Shown one piece after another: positions 52,809 to 63,239 of a stretch of DNA of 64,000 nucleotides. The notes under the pieces are model-generated. The model had not been told where the DNA came from. It was given only the letters and a program-made list of their open reading frames with translations, and did not search any database. Position 1 is the first letter of the stretch; every line of letters starts with the position of its first letter. The position numbers and the translations under genes were made by a program. The stretch comes from a bacterium (GTDB lineage Bacteria; Bacillota; Bacilli; Lactobacillales; Streptococcaceae), in assembly GCA_905221125.1 (NCBI GenBank), contig CAJNBY010000003.1:1-64000 (forward strand), written 5' to 3'.

Positions 52809-53450
52809 CTATCTATAGTAACTGTACTTCTTCTCAACTTTTTTGGCAAGAATGGTCACAATACCAATCAAAATCAAGTAAATAGCACCTGCCAAGAACA
52901 TAGGAACAAGACTAGCATCACGGTTGGCAGCTGTTCGACTCGCCAAGATAAGGTCTGAAATTCCTAGAGCATAGACCAGGGAAGTATCCTTGACCAAACT
53001 CATAACCTCATTAAAGACACTAGGAAGAACAATCTTGGTCACTTGGGGCAAAATAATATAGCGCACTGTGTCAAAGGGACTAAACTTCAAGACCTTTGCA
53101 GCCTCATATTGACCTTTAGGAATGGTATCAATCCCTCCACGGAAGATTTCAGCAAAGTAAGCCGCATAATTCAAAACAAAGGCAATGATAGCCGCAGGAA
53201 GACGATCCAAACGGATCCCAATACTTGGGAGCACATAATAGACAAAGATCAATTGCAAGAGCAAGGGTGTGCCACGCATAATCCAGATATAAATGTTAAT
53301 CAGATGATGGAGGAGCTTCCAATGGACTTGCAAGGCAAAGGCAATCAAAACGCCCAAGGGAATAGAAAAAATCAAGACCAGTGCAAAAACCTGTAACGTC
53401 ATGCTTGCACCGCTCAATAAACTCGGTAATATCTCAAACAAATAAGACAT
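52809..53450 (-). CDS. Amino-acid ABC transporter permease
   Basis: The 213-residue protein has five transmembrane helices and the EAA loop of amino-acid importer permeases (AAKVLKFSPFDTVRYIILPQ near 120-140), which docks the ATPase. The conserved YIWIMRGTPLLLQLIF segment is at about 53-69. It is the first gene of the operon; a promoter should lie in the 115 bp before it. A single permease suggests a homodimer. Confidence 0.94.
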   Translation of the reverse strand: MSYLFEILPSLLSGASMTLQVFALVLIFSIPLGVLIAFALQVHWKLLHHLINIYIWIMRGTPLLLQLIFVYYVLPSIGIRLDRLPAAIIAFVLNYAAYFAEIFRGGIDTIPKGQYEAAKVLKFSPFDTVRYIILPQVTKIVLPSVFNEVMSLVKDTSLVYALGISDLILASRTAANRDASLVPMFLAGAIYLILIGIVTILAKKVEKKYSYYR

Positions 53451-53566
53451 ACTGACACCTCCTAAAAATAATTGCTCCTATTATAGCATAAATAAACGAA
53501 ATAACCAACTATTTTTGTAAAAAAATTCTATAAATAAAATAAGAGTTTTGCTATAAAAACAAAACT

Positions 53567-54247
53567 TTATCCTTCTAATGAAACAATCTTAACCTGATTT
53601 ATATAAAAATTCTCGTCACATTGCCATAAAACTTCAGCCATATTTTTGTACGAAATGGACTTATCATGATCTGCTCTAATAGTAAGATTATAACCACTCT
53701 CATTCCTGTCCATGTCAATATTTAGATTATAAAATCCCTTCTGTTCAATGAGAATATTCAAGGTATCAATTGAAGGTTTATTGGTAACAAATCCAGTCAT
53801 TCTGATATGGTAATGGGTATCGCTTTTCAAAAATTTGGAGCTACTTTTCTGAACAGAGACGACAATCAGACTGCAAAATAAGCCTAGAAAGGCAAATCCT
53901 GCCCCAATTGCCATCCCAATCCCTGCAGTTGCCCAAATACCGGCTGCTGTGGTAATCCCACTGATTTTTTTATCCCTCATGAAAATAATACCACCACCAA
54001 TGAAACTAATTCCACTGACAATTTGAGCCGCAACCCTAGAAGTATCATAATTAGGTGTATCCAAAAAAGCTTCCTTTGATAAAATCATCATTAAAGTTGC
54101 AGTTAAGGCAACCAAGATATGAGTCTTTCTCCCAGCCTGCTTGTGCTTAGACTTTCTTTCATAGCCAATGATAAAACCAGAAAAGCAAGACAATAAAATG
54201 AGAATGATGTGTCGGACTTCAATCGGTAGAGCTATCGTATCAAGCAT
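53567..54247 (-). CDS. MgtC/SapB family membrane protein
   Basis: The 226-residue protein has about four N-terminal transmembrane segments with the MgtC core GYERKSKHKQAGRKTHILVALTA near 23-46 and VSGISFIGGGIIFMRDKKISGITTAAGIWATAGIG near 75-110 and a C-terminal ACT-like soluble domain (about 145-226). MgtC proteins help in low-magnesium growth and, in several pathogens, survival inside host cells; the mechanism remains unclear. It is a single gene bordered by a BOX element upstream. Confidence 0.93.
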   Translation of the reverse strand: MLDTIALPIEVRHIILILLSCFSGFIIGYERKSKHKQAGRKTHILVALTATLMMILSKEAFLDTPNYDTSRVAAQIVSGISFIGGGIIFMRDKKISGITTAAGIWATAGIGMAIGAGFAFLGLFCSLIVVSVQKSSSKFLKSDTHYHIRMTGFVTNKPSIDTLNILIEQKGFYNLNIDMDRNESGYNLTIRADHDKSISYKNMAEVLWQCDENFYINQVKIVSLEG

Positions 54248-54315
54248 TATTTCCCTCCTCTATCACTCATAATTTTATATTATAGTCCTAGTTATAACTT
54301 TTTTCAAGAGAATAT

Positions 54316-54515
54316 ATCATACTCTTCGAAAATCTCTTCAAACCACGTCAACGTCGCCTTGCCGTAGGTATGGTTACTGACTTCGTCAGTTCTATCCACA
54401 ACCTCAAAACAGTGTTTTGAGCTGACTTCGTCAGTCTTATCTACAACCTCAAAACAGTGTTTTGAGCAGCCTGTGGCTAGTTTTCTATTTTGCTCTTTGA
54501 TTTTCATTGACTATT
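54316..54515 (+). repeat. BOX element, A-B-B-C
   Basis: The element begins with boxA (ACTCTTCGAAAATCTCTTCA, about 54319-54366), then two boxB units (about 54374-54420 and 54421-54466, each with CTGACTTCGTCAGT and the palindromic CAAAACAGTGTTTTG), and boxC (about 54467-54515, ending TGATTTTCATTGACTA). It occupies the 350-bp gap between mgtC and the TPR gene (54248-54597). A 67-codon frame inside it on the minus strand is a property of the repeat, not a gene. Confidence 0.92.
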
Positions 54516-54542
54516 AGTTAAAAATGGTACTTTTTAAAACAA

Positions 54543-54580
54543 AAAACCGCAGTTATCCTCTGGTAATAACTTGCAGTTTT
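54543..54580 (-). terminator. Terminator of the TPR-PerM operon
   Basis: On the minus strand AACTGCAAGTTAT pairs with ATAACTGCGGTTT and six T follow. It lies about 20 bases after the TPR gene stop. Confidence 0.75.
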
Positions 54581-54597
54581 CTGTTATGTATGAATTC

Positions 54598-55827
54598 TTA
54601 TAATCTCTCAAATAGTTCTTGCATTTGAACATCGTCTGGCACCAGTTCTAAGTAAGCTTGTGCATTGACTTTTGCATCTTCAAAGTAGCCCAATTCACGC
54701 AAGAGATAGATATAGTGTTCCAGAAATTCTGGATTGTCCTTCAAATCACCTGCCAACTCTTGGTAATGCTCATATGCAGTATCTAAATCGTCCAATTCTT
54801 GATAGGAACGAGCAATCATCCACTTGGTCAAAAGATTTTCTGGCTCCTCGCTTTGTAAGTCTAGAATATCCTCATAACGCTCCTGCTCTAGATAAATAGT
54901 TGCCAAACGAAGCAAGATTTCTTCTGTATCCTCAGCGTCTTCTTTTGCAGTAAGGAGATAATTTTCTGCTCCGCTAGCATCATGTAATTCATAAGAGAAT
55001 TGTGAAGCAGCTAGCAAAAGGCGAGTTTCAAAGGGATTTTTCTCTAAGCCTTGCTTAGCAATGCGCAGGGCTTCTTGAACTTGATGTTCCTTATGTAAGG
55101 CCTGACTATACCCATACTCATATCCTTCAAAGTCAGGAGAAATAGTATCAAGCTGCTTAAAGTAGAGGACAGCTTTTTGGTATTCTTCTTGATCAAAGTA
55201 AAGACTGGCCAACTCAAAAGCTGTTAGGTCATCGTATTCTAACTCCAAGGCTTTTTCTAAAAACTCAGTAGCCGTTTCAAATTTCCCTAACTGGGCATAG
55301 GCAAAGCCAATTCGTTGATAGGTAGAAATACCCGTTTGCTCATAAATCGAGCGATTATCTAACTGGGCATAGCCTTGAATAGCCTCTTGGTAATTTTCCA
55401 ACTCACTATCCAACTCTGCTAATCCCAATATCAAGAGAGGATCTTCTGAGTAAGTCAATGCTTCTAACAATTTCTCACGCGCCACATCTGTTAATCCTTC
55501 CAGCTGGTAAAGGTCTGCCTTCAGAGCCAAAGCCGAAACATACAAGTCACTGTCGGGTTGGATTTCCTCTAGATAAGCAAAAGCTTCTTCGATTTGACCA
55601 TCCTCGCTAGCAATTGCTGCTAGATTAAGATGAACCTCTGGGAAATTCTCTACAATTTTCAGGTAAATTTCCTTGGCCTGAGGATAGAAACCAATTCCTT
55701 CTAGATAGGTGGCTAATTCATAAAGAAGGTCACTTGGATCACTTTCTAAAGCTTTAGCGAAATAATGCTCTGCCTTGGTTAAATCTTGCTCTTCCAAAGC
55801 CTGTAACATCTGTTGACTATTGTTCAC
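54598..55827 (-). CDS. Tetratricopeptide repeat protein
   Basis: This 409-residue cytoplasmic protein is built from about 10-11 TPR-like helical pairs throughout its length (for example LTKAEHYFAKALESDPSDLLY at 16-36 and IGFAYAQLGKFETATEFLEKALELEYDD near 173-200), highly acidic, with no signal peptide or catalytic domain. Such proteins serve as scaffolds; the partner is unknown. It overlaps the end of the PerM gene by 11 bp and is therefore probably coupled to it. Confidence 0.88.
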   Translation of the reverse strand: MNNSQQMLQALEEQDLTKAEHYFAKALESDPSDLLYELATYLEGIGFYPQAKEIYLKIVENFPEVHLNLAAIASEDGQIEEAFAYLEEIQPDSDLYVSALALKADLYQLEGLTDVAREKLLEALTYSEDPLLILGLAELDSELENYQEAIQGYAQLDNRSIYEQTGISTYQRIGFAYAQLGKFETATEFLEKALELEYDDLTAFELASLYFDQEEYQKAVLYFKQLDTISPDFEGYEYGYSQALHKEHQVQEALRIAKQGLEKNPFETRLLLAASQFSYELHDASGAENYLLTAKEDAEDTEEILLRLATIYLEQERYEDILDLQSEEPENLLTKWMIARSYQELDDLDTAYEHYQELAGDLKDNPEFLEHYIYLLRELGYFEDAKVNAQAYLELVPDDVQMQELFERL

Positions 55828-56983
55828 TCTTGACTTCCTCTCCCTCTAGTTCATATAGACCACTGACTACCTTATACCATTCAAAAATCGCCGAAATGAC
55901 AACCTTAGCAGAGGCATAAACTGGAATACCGAGTAAAACTCCCCAAATACCAAACATGGATCCTGAAGTTAACAAGACAAAAAGTACATTAATGGGATGA
56001 ATGTTTAATTGACTTCCCAAAATCAATGGAGACACAAAACGGCCTTCAATAGTTTGTTCTACGATAAAGACAATCACTACTTTCAAAAGCATGACTGGAC
56101 CAGCAATCAAGCCCAATACAAGGGCAGGAAGCATGGCTAAGAAACTACCCAAATAAGGAACCAGATTTAAAATACCAGCAGTAACCCCCAACGTAACTGC
56201 ATAGCGTAGACCAATAATCTTGAAGAAAATCATAAACATTACCGCTACAATAATAGCTACTGTTACTTGCCCTCTAACATAATTGGACAACTGCTGATTC
56301 ACATCTGACAAAACTTGTCCAACAGGTTCTTTCAATTTCGTTGGCATGAATTGGGTCAAATAGTTACGCAAGCCTTTTCCATCACGCAAGAGATAAAAGA
56401 GCATGAAAGGAACGATAATCAAGGCAACAATCACTTGAGAAGCCCCGCTAATAAAGGCGCTCACCCAGTTGACTGCCTGAGAAGAAACCTTGCTCGCCCA
56501 AACTGTAGCCTGACTAGAGAAGTTTGTCAAAACTTGCTCTAACTGGGGTCTGAAATCATCTGGCAAACGCTTGGTTACCAAATCATCAATAACCCTATCT
56601 GCATCTTCGAGATAGATTGGTACATTTCTTGCAAATGTTAAAACCTGACGTTGCAGATTTGGAATGGCTACTGCCAAGCCCCAAATGATAAAGAGAGCGA
56701 TAATCACAAAAACAATACTGATGGCTATAACGCGATTAATCTTATGCTTCTCCATCCAATCAACAATGGGATTCAACAAATAATATAGCAGGCCAGACAG
56801 AATGACTGGCAACATCACAACTGCCAAAAAGTCTAAAACAGGTGAAAATAAAAAACTAATCTTGCTTAAAATAAAAAGATTCAGTCCCAATAATAAGGTG
56901 ACCAAAAATACCGTAATGGCCTTGTTATCCAAAAACCACTTGAAAAACCAAGACAGGCTAAAATGTTTCTCTTTTTGTTCCAT
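55817..56983 (-). CDS. AI-2E transporter / PerM family membrane protein
   Basis: The 388-residue protein has about seven to eight transmembrane segments in the PerM/TqsA arrangement: two helices near 14-55 and one near 80-105, a soluble stretch (110-175), then a membrane block (178-360) with the signature NLVPYLGSFLAMLPALVLGL near 260. Family members export autoinducer-2 or act as sodium/proton antiporters; which applies is not known. It is followed by the overlapping TPR gene. Confidence 0.9.
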   Translation of the reverse strand: MEQKEKHFSLSWFFKWFLDNKAITVFLVTLLLGLNLFILSKISFLFSPVLDFLAVVMLPVILSGLLYYLLNPIVDWMEKHKINRVIAISIVFVIIALFIIWGLAVAIPNLQRQVLTFARNVPIYLEDADRVIDDLVTKRLPDDFRPQLEQVLTNFSSQATVWASKVSSQAVNWVSAFISGASQVIVALIIVPFMLFYLLRDGKGLRNYLTQFMPTKLKEPVGQVLSDVNQQLSNYVRGQVTVAIIVAVMFMIFFKIIGLRYAVTLGVTAGILNLVPYLGSFLAMLPALVLGLIAGPVMLLKVVIVFIVEQTIEGRFVSPLILGSQLNIHPINVLFVLLTSGSMFGIWGVLLGIPVYASAKVVISAIFEWYKVVSGLYELEGEEVKSEQ

Positions 56984-57070
56984 AAATAATTCCTTTCTGT
57001 CGTCCTTTCATTATACCATTTTTAGACCAAAATAACTCTTTTTTAAAGTGCTTACATGGAGACCTCAATA

Positions 57071-57097
57071 TAAAAAATCCCCTCAAAAGAGGAGATT
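57071..57097 (-). terminator. Terminator of the oligopeptide-binding lipoprotein gene
   Basis: On the minus strand AATCTCCTC pairs with GAGGGGATT around TTTT, followed by six T, a few bases after the stop codon. Confidence 0.82.
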
Positions 57098-57100
57098 TGA

Positions 57101-59083
57101 TTAGTCTTGAATATGACGGTCTAAGTTCTTCTGATAATCTGCGTTTGATTTGGCTTTTTCATCAGCAAATTTCTTGCGGAACTCATCCATTTCTTTAGTA
57201 GTGACTATCTTATCTTGAATTTTCAGATACTTGTAGCTATTTTCACTGGTCTTATCACCTACCCAGCCACCTGCACCACTGCCAGGAACATTTTTCGTCA
57301 CTAGCATTTGAGCACCATCAGAGTATACTGGAATAACAAGTGAACTATCTGATAACCAAGCTTGAGCCTTAGCATATTTAGAATAACGTTTTTGAAGGTC
57401 CGTTTTCTCACTGTTTGCATCATCAATCAATTCTTTGTATTTATCCAATCCAACTGTTTTAAGAGCTGGATTATCTGTTCCTGGTGCTACACCAAGAGTG
57501 CTGAGGAGACTTGGACCTGAAGTTGGATCAAATACATCTAGATAAGTCGAAGGATCCGCAAAGTCTGGACTCCAACCACTGACTGCATTAATATCCCAGT
57601 CGGTATTTGTATTGGAAGTAGCTAGAACAGTCATACTTGACAATTCATCATCAGAAACTTGTTGAATATCAACAACTACATTTTCAGAGCCTAATGCTTC
57701 CTCAATGGATTGTTTATAAGACTGAACCTGACGAATAAAATCTGGACTTGATGAAGAAATTGGCAAATCTAAATGAATTGGGAATTGTACTCCATCAGCT
57801 TGAAGAGTTTTCTTAGCAACTTCAAACTTAGCCTTAGCCTTGTCTACATTATGAAGTGAATCTTGGGCATCATCCAGACTAACATCTTTCCAGACATTAT
57901 CCAATTTATCCAATTCTGTCTTAGTAACTTGACCAAATGTTTGGTCTCCTACTTGTACAAATGTTGGAGGAGTGAAACTTGTACGCAACTTACGAGGTCC
58001 TACTTCATCACCAAATACTTGAGAAATAGCTGCTTTACGATCTGCCGCAAAAGCCAAAGCTTGACGGAAATCTTTGTTTAACAAGGCTTTCTTAGTAGAT
58101 GATTTCTCTGCATCACTTGTTTTAGCAGTATGATTGTATGACACACGATCAATATTAGTAGACATATAGAATACGCCACCTCTTTGTTGACCGTATACAA
58201 TATTATCCTTGTATTTTTCTTTTAGACGTTCATAATTGGCAGAGTTTTTAAAGAGAGGCGCTGCTGGATAATGTCCTTCATCAAATCCACGTCCAAGAGA
58301 GTCTGCATCTTGACCATCAAAGAAGGATAACTTGATATCATCAATAAAGACATTTTGTTTATCCCAATAATTTTGATTTTTGGTCATTTCGATAGAAGAC
58401 TTAGATGTAAGCCCCTTGAGGAGATAAGGACCATTGTAGAGAATGCTCGTAACATCAGTTGGTTTACCAAAGTCATCTCCTTTAGAAGCTAAAAAGTCTT
58501 CATTAACTGGTGCAAGGATTCCCATTGTTGTTTTTGAATTCCAGAAAGATTCTGGATGATTCAAAGTATAAACAAGAGTATAATCGTCTGTTGCTTTTAC
58601 ACCAACCGTAGAAAAATCCGTTGTTTTCCCATTTACATAGTCATCCAATCCTTTGATTGATCCCTGTACCAAATAGAGAGCCTGTGATTTCTTATCTGCT
58701 GCATGCTTCAGACCAGTAACAAAGTCCTGAGCCTTGACTTCACCGTACTCTTCCCCCTCATTGGTGTACCACTTGACACCCTGACGGATTTTATAGGTAT
58801 AGGTCAAACCATCTTTGGAAACAGTCCAATCTTCTGCAACTGATGGAACTAGATTTCCATATTGGTCATTTTCAAGCAAACCGTCAATAACGTTACCAGT
58901 GACCTGTTTTGTACTCTTATTACCAGAAACAGTATAATCTAGAGTCGTAGGATCTGATGAAAATACATAGGCATAAGTAACTGGTTTAGTTGCCTCCTTA
59001 TTCCCAGTACCAGATGAACACGCTGCTAGGACAGCTGCCGAGAGTACAGCAACTCCTGCTGCTAAGAAAACACGTTTTTTCAT
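57101..59083 (-). CDS. Oligopeptide-binding lipoprotein (AmiA/AliA/AliB family)
   Basis: This 660-residue protein is a peptide-binding receptor for the Ami oligopeptide permease. I place the start at ATG 59083 (MKKRVFLAAG), preceded by AAAGGAG; an in-frame extension to 59131 lacks a ribosome site. It has a lipoprotein signal with the lipobox LAACSSG and an SBP_bac_5 domain (about 60-570), including the conserved WYTNEGEEYGEVKAQDFVTGL segment near 110. It is encoded alone, without permease genes, as AliA/AliB are. In streptococci Ami/Ali receptors import SHP-type pheromones as well as nutrient peptides. Confidence 0.93.
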   Translation of the reverse strand: MKKRVFLAAGVAVLSAAVLAACSSGTGNKEATKPVTYAYVFSSDPTTLDYTVSGNKSTKQVTGNVIDGLLENDQYGNLVPSVAEDWTVSKDGLTYTYKIRQGVKWYTNEGEEYGEVKAQDFVTGLKHAADKKSQALYLVQGSIKGLDDYVNGKTTDFSTVGVKATDDYTLVYTLNHPESFWNSKTTMGILAPVNEDFLASKGDDFGKPTDVTSILYNGPYLLKGLTSKSSIEMTKNQNYWDKQNVFIDDIKLSFFDGQDADSLGRGFDEGHYPAAPLFKNSANYERLKEKYKDNIVYGQQRGGVFYMSTNIDRVSYNHTAKTSDAEKSSTKKALLNKDFRQALAFAADRKAAISQVFGDEVGPRKLRTSFTPPTFVQVGDQTFGQVTKTELDKLDNVWKDVSLDDAQDSLHNVDKAKAKFEVAKKTLQADGVQFPIHLDLPISSSSPDFIRQVQSYKQSIEEALGSENVVVDIQQVSDDELSSMTVLATSNTNTDWDINAVSGWSPDFADPSTYLDVFDPTSGPSLLSTLGVAPGTDNPALKTVGLDKYKELIDDANSEKTDLQKRYSKYAKAQAWLSDSSLVIPVYSDGAQMLVTKNVPGSGAGGWVGDKTSENSYKYLKIQDKIVTTKEMDEFRKKFADEKAKSNADYQKNLDRHIQD

Positions 59084-59259
59084 AAACAAACTCCTTTGCA
59101 ATTTGTATAGGATTATTATAGCACTTTTCAAAAGGAAATCAATGAAAACATTCTTAATATTATCATGAAAAAATTGAGTAAAGCTCTTGCCAAGCTTGAT
59201 TTCTTCATACTAGCATTTTTGTGATATAATAGTCATATCTTTTATATAGAGGTAAAGTT

Positions 59260-60273
59260 ATGAAAGAAACTGTTTATTTTGGAACTTATACACGTCGTAT
59301 TTCCCAAGGGATTTACAAGGCTGACTTTGATACAGAAACTGGTCAGCTTGCAAATCTTGAACTTTTTGCTCCTGAACCAAGTCCAACCTACCTTGCTTTT
59401 GACCAGCACCAACACCTATACACCGTTGGTAGTCAAGACAATAAGGGGGGGATTGCAGCCTATCAAACTGACGGGAACTTATTAAATCATGTCGTTGAAG
59501 AAGGAGCTCCCCACTGTTATGTTGCTGTTGATGAAAAGCGTGATTTGGTATATGCTGCCAACTACCATAAAGGACAGGTACTTGTTTATAAACGACAGAA
59601 AGATGGTAGTCTTCTACTTAGTGATGTAGATCAACACAGCGGCCAAGGTCCGCATGAGAATCAAGCTTCTCCCCACGTTCACTTTACAGATTTAACACCT
59701 GACCACTATCTAGTGACCTGTGATTTGGGTACTGACCAAGTCATCACTTACGATCTTGATCAAGAGGGGAAATTATCTAAACTCTATACCTATCACAGCC
59801 AGCCAGGAGCAGGCTCACGCCATATCATTTTCCATAACCACTATAAAATCGCTTATCTGATTTGTGAACTCAATAGCACTATCGAAGTTTTAATTTACGA
59901 TGGTGTTGGTGAATTTGAACGCATGCAGGTCATTTCAACTTTACCAGACGGTTACGAAGGATTTAATGGAACTGCTGCTATTCGTCTCTCAAAAGACGGT
60001 AAATACCTCTACGCTTCTAACCGTGGTCATGATTCTATCGCAGTATATACAATCCTTGCGGACGGTAGCTTAGAGTTATTAGAAATCGTTCCAACACATG
60101 GTCAGACTCCACGTGATTTTGATTTGACACCAGACCAAGAATTCATCATTGCTGTCCATCAAGACTCTGACAATGCAACCGTCTTTAAACGCAATCCTGA
60201 AACTGGTCGTCTAGCAGAACTTTCCAACGACTTCCATGTTCCAGAAGCAGTCTGCATCAGTTTTGCACCTTAA
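59260..60273 (+). CDS. pgl: 6-phosphogluconolactonase (YbhE-type beta-propeller)
   Basis: Pgl hydrolyses 6-phosphogluconolactone in the oxidative pentose phosphate pathway. The 337-residue protein is of the seven-bladed beta-propeller lactonase family: repeated blades with ATCV-like strand patterns such as YAANYHKGQVLVYK near 98, VTCDLGTDQVITYDLDQ near 150, and YLYASNRGHDSIAVY near 247, with the conserved HVHFTDL and GAGSRHIIFH motifs. The gene is divergent from the peptide-binding lipoprotein gene and has a typical ribosome site (AGAGGTAAAG). Confidence 0.92.
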   Translation: MKETVYFGTYTRRISQGIYKADFDTETGQLANLELFAPEPSPTYLAFDQHQHLYTVGSQDNKGGIAAYQTDGNLLNHVVEEGAPHCYVAVDEKRDLVYAANYHKGQVLVYKRQKDGSLLLSDVDQHSGQGPHENQASPHVHFTDLTPDHYLVTCDLGTDQVITYDLDQEGKLSKLYTYHSQPGAGSRHIIFHNHYKIAYLICELNSTIEVLIYDGVGEFERMQVISTLPDGYEGFNGTAAIRLSKDGKYLYASNRGHDSIAVYTILADGSLELLEIVPTHGQTPRDFDLTPDQEFIIAVHQDSDNATVFKRNPETGRLAELSNDFHVPEAVCISFAP

Positions 60274-60281
60274 GAAAACAT

Positions 60282-60318
60282 AAAAAATGAACTTGGAATT
60301 TTCAAGTTCATTTTTTTC
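60282..60318. terminator. Bidirectional terminator between pgl and atpC
   Basis: A 13-bp stem with AATGAACTTG and CAAGTTCATT has T runs on the plus strand (seven T) and on the minus strand (six T). It ends both the convergent pgl and ATP synthase transcripts. Confidence 0.9.
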
Positions 60319-60738
60319 TTATAGTCTTTTTCCGACATTGATACGATTAATAGCACGTTGCAAAGCGATCTTAGCACGTCGTTCTTGATCAATCAAGTTT
60401 TTTTCATGGGCTTCTTCGATTTCACGCTCTGCTCGAAGCTTGGCACGTTCTGCACGGCTAACATCGATATCACGAGCACGTTCTGCAGAATCCGCAACGA
60501 TTGTAATGATATCATTGGCAATTTCAATAACGCCTCCGTTTACTGCAATCCAGTTCACGTGATCTTCATCATCAATACGTTTTACCTTTACCTCATCAAC
60601 TGCTAAAACCGCAATCATATTTTCATGTCGTGGCAAGATCCCCATCTCACCATCCAGAGTTCGAACCGATACATAGCTGGCATGGTGATCATAGACGAGA
60701 CCATCTGGTGTCACGATCTGGACAGTTAACTGAGCCAT
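60319..60738 (-). CDS. atpC: F-type ATP synthase epsilon subunit
   Basis: The 139-residue epsilon subunit connects the F1 head to the rotor and can inhibit ATP hydrolysis. It has the N-terminal beta-sandwich ([15 protein letters not shown] at the start, [16 protein letters not shown] near 30) and C-terminal helical hairpin with [16 protein letters not shown] near 93. It lies 10 bp after atpD, last in the operon. In streptococci the enzyme works mainly as a proton-extruding ATPase for acid tolerance. Confidence 0.97.
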   Translation of the reverse strand: MAQLTVQIVTPDGLVYDHHASYVSVRTLDGEMGILPRHENMIAVLAVDEVKVKRIDDEDHVNWIAVNGGVIEIANDIITIVADSAERARDIDVSRAERAKLRAEREIEEAHEKNLIDQERRAKIALQRAINRINVGKRL

Positions 60739-60748
60739 AGATCACCTC

Positions 60749-62164
<1,416 letters not shown>

Positions 62165-62208
62165 CTATTCTATATAAGATACTGTCGGTTCCTAGCTCAA
62201 CTAGGTCC

Positions 62209-62316
62209 TAATACTCTTCGAAAATCTCTTCAAACCACGTCAGCGTCGCCTTACCGTACTCAAGTACAGCTTACGGCTAGCTTTCTAGTTTGCTCTTTGA
62301 TTTTCATTGAGTATAA
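62209..62316 (+). repeat. BOX element, A-C, between atpG and atpD
   Basis: boxA (ACTCTTCGAAAATCTCTTCA to about 62256) is followed directly by boxC (about 62257-62316, ending TGATTTTCATTGAGTATA), without boxB. It lies in plus orientation, opposite to transcription, and interrupts the F1 operon between atpG and atpD. The minus-strand RNA would fold into a stem between the element's ends. Confidence 0.9.
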
Positions 62317-62345
62317 GTTCATTTTCATACGAGCTGGACTAGAGC

Positions 62346-63224
62346 CTATTCTAAGGCACTAGCTCCTGCTACGATTTCTGTAATTTCTTGTGTAATCGCC
62401 GCCTGTCTGGCACGGTTATACTGAATTGTCAAATCATTGATGACTTTTTTAGCATTATCTGTCGCTGTTTGCATGGCTGTCATACCAGCAGCATTTTCAG
62501 CTGTCTTGGCATCGATAATAGCACCGTAAATCATACTTTCTGCAAATTGAGGCAACAACTGCTCCAAAATTTCTTCTCGGCTGGTTTCCAATTCAAAGGT
62601 CAAGCTGTAACTGTCGTCCGCTTCCTTTGGATCCAAGTCAACAATCGGAAGCATTTGCTCCACACGCATTTGACTGGTTAGCGTGTTGACATGGTGGTTA
62701 TAGCAGACATAGAGTTCATCAAAGAGTTCATTTTGATACATTTCAACAGTTTTTGAAATAATCTTACGAACTTCATCAAAGCTAGGTTGGTCTGCCAAGC
62801 CACGTAGTTCATAAAGTGGTTGAATACCGCGAGCTTTAAAGAAATCAGCTCCCATTCCACCGATACAGATCATTTCAAATCCTTTACCGTCTGGATGGTA
62901 CTCTTCTTTCAACTCCATAACGGCTTTCAGGATAGAAGAATTATAACCTCCAACCAAACCGCGGTCTGAAGTAATGACGATATAGCCTGTCTTCTTAACT
63001 GGACGACTAATCAACATTGGATTGGTTGAACCACCAGCTCCATTACCATGAAGGATATCTGTCAAAAGTTTACGAACCTTCTGAGCGTAAACTTGGAAGT
63101 TGCGAGCAGCTTCTTCAGAGCGGCCTAGTTTAGCAGCTGATACCATTTGCATGGCATTAGTAATTTGACTCGTATTTTTTGTTGAGGCGATTTTTGTTTT
63201 AATATCATTTAGAGATACTGCCAT
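62346..63224 (-). CDS. atpG: F-type ATP synthase gamma subunit
   Basis: The gamma subunit is the central rotating shaft of F1. The 292-residue protein has the N-terminal helix ([29 protein letters not shown] at 5-33), the [16 protein letters not shown] segment near 78 and the C-terminal signature [19 protein letters not shown] and NKAR-like [18 protein letters not shown] near 265-282. The length is normal. It follows atpA by 15 bp and is separated from atpD by a BOX-bearing 190-bp gap. Confidence 0.97.
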   Translation of the reverse strand: MAVSLNDIKTKIASTKNTSQITNAMQMVSAAKLGRSEEAARNFQVYAQKVRKLLTDILHGNGAGGSTNPMLISRPVKKTGYIVITSDRGLVGGYNSSILKAVMELKEEYHPDGKGFEMICIGGMGADFFKARGIQPLYELRGLADQPSFDEVRKIISKTVEMYQNELFDELYVCYNHHVNTLTSQMRVEQMLPIVDLDPKEADDSYSLTFELETSREEILEQLLPQFAESMIYGAIIDAKTAENAAGMTAMQTATDNAKKVINDLTIQYNRARQAAITQEITEIVAGASALE

Positions 63225-63239
63225 CTGACACCTCTATTC

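Noticed and set aside
54304..54507. 67-codon minus-strand ORF between mgtC and the TPR gene
   Set aside because: It lies wholly in a BOX A-B-B-C element and its repeated KHCFEVVD(K/R)TDEVS pattern is the translation of the boxB units.
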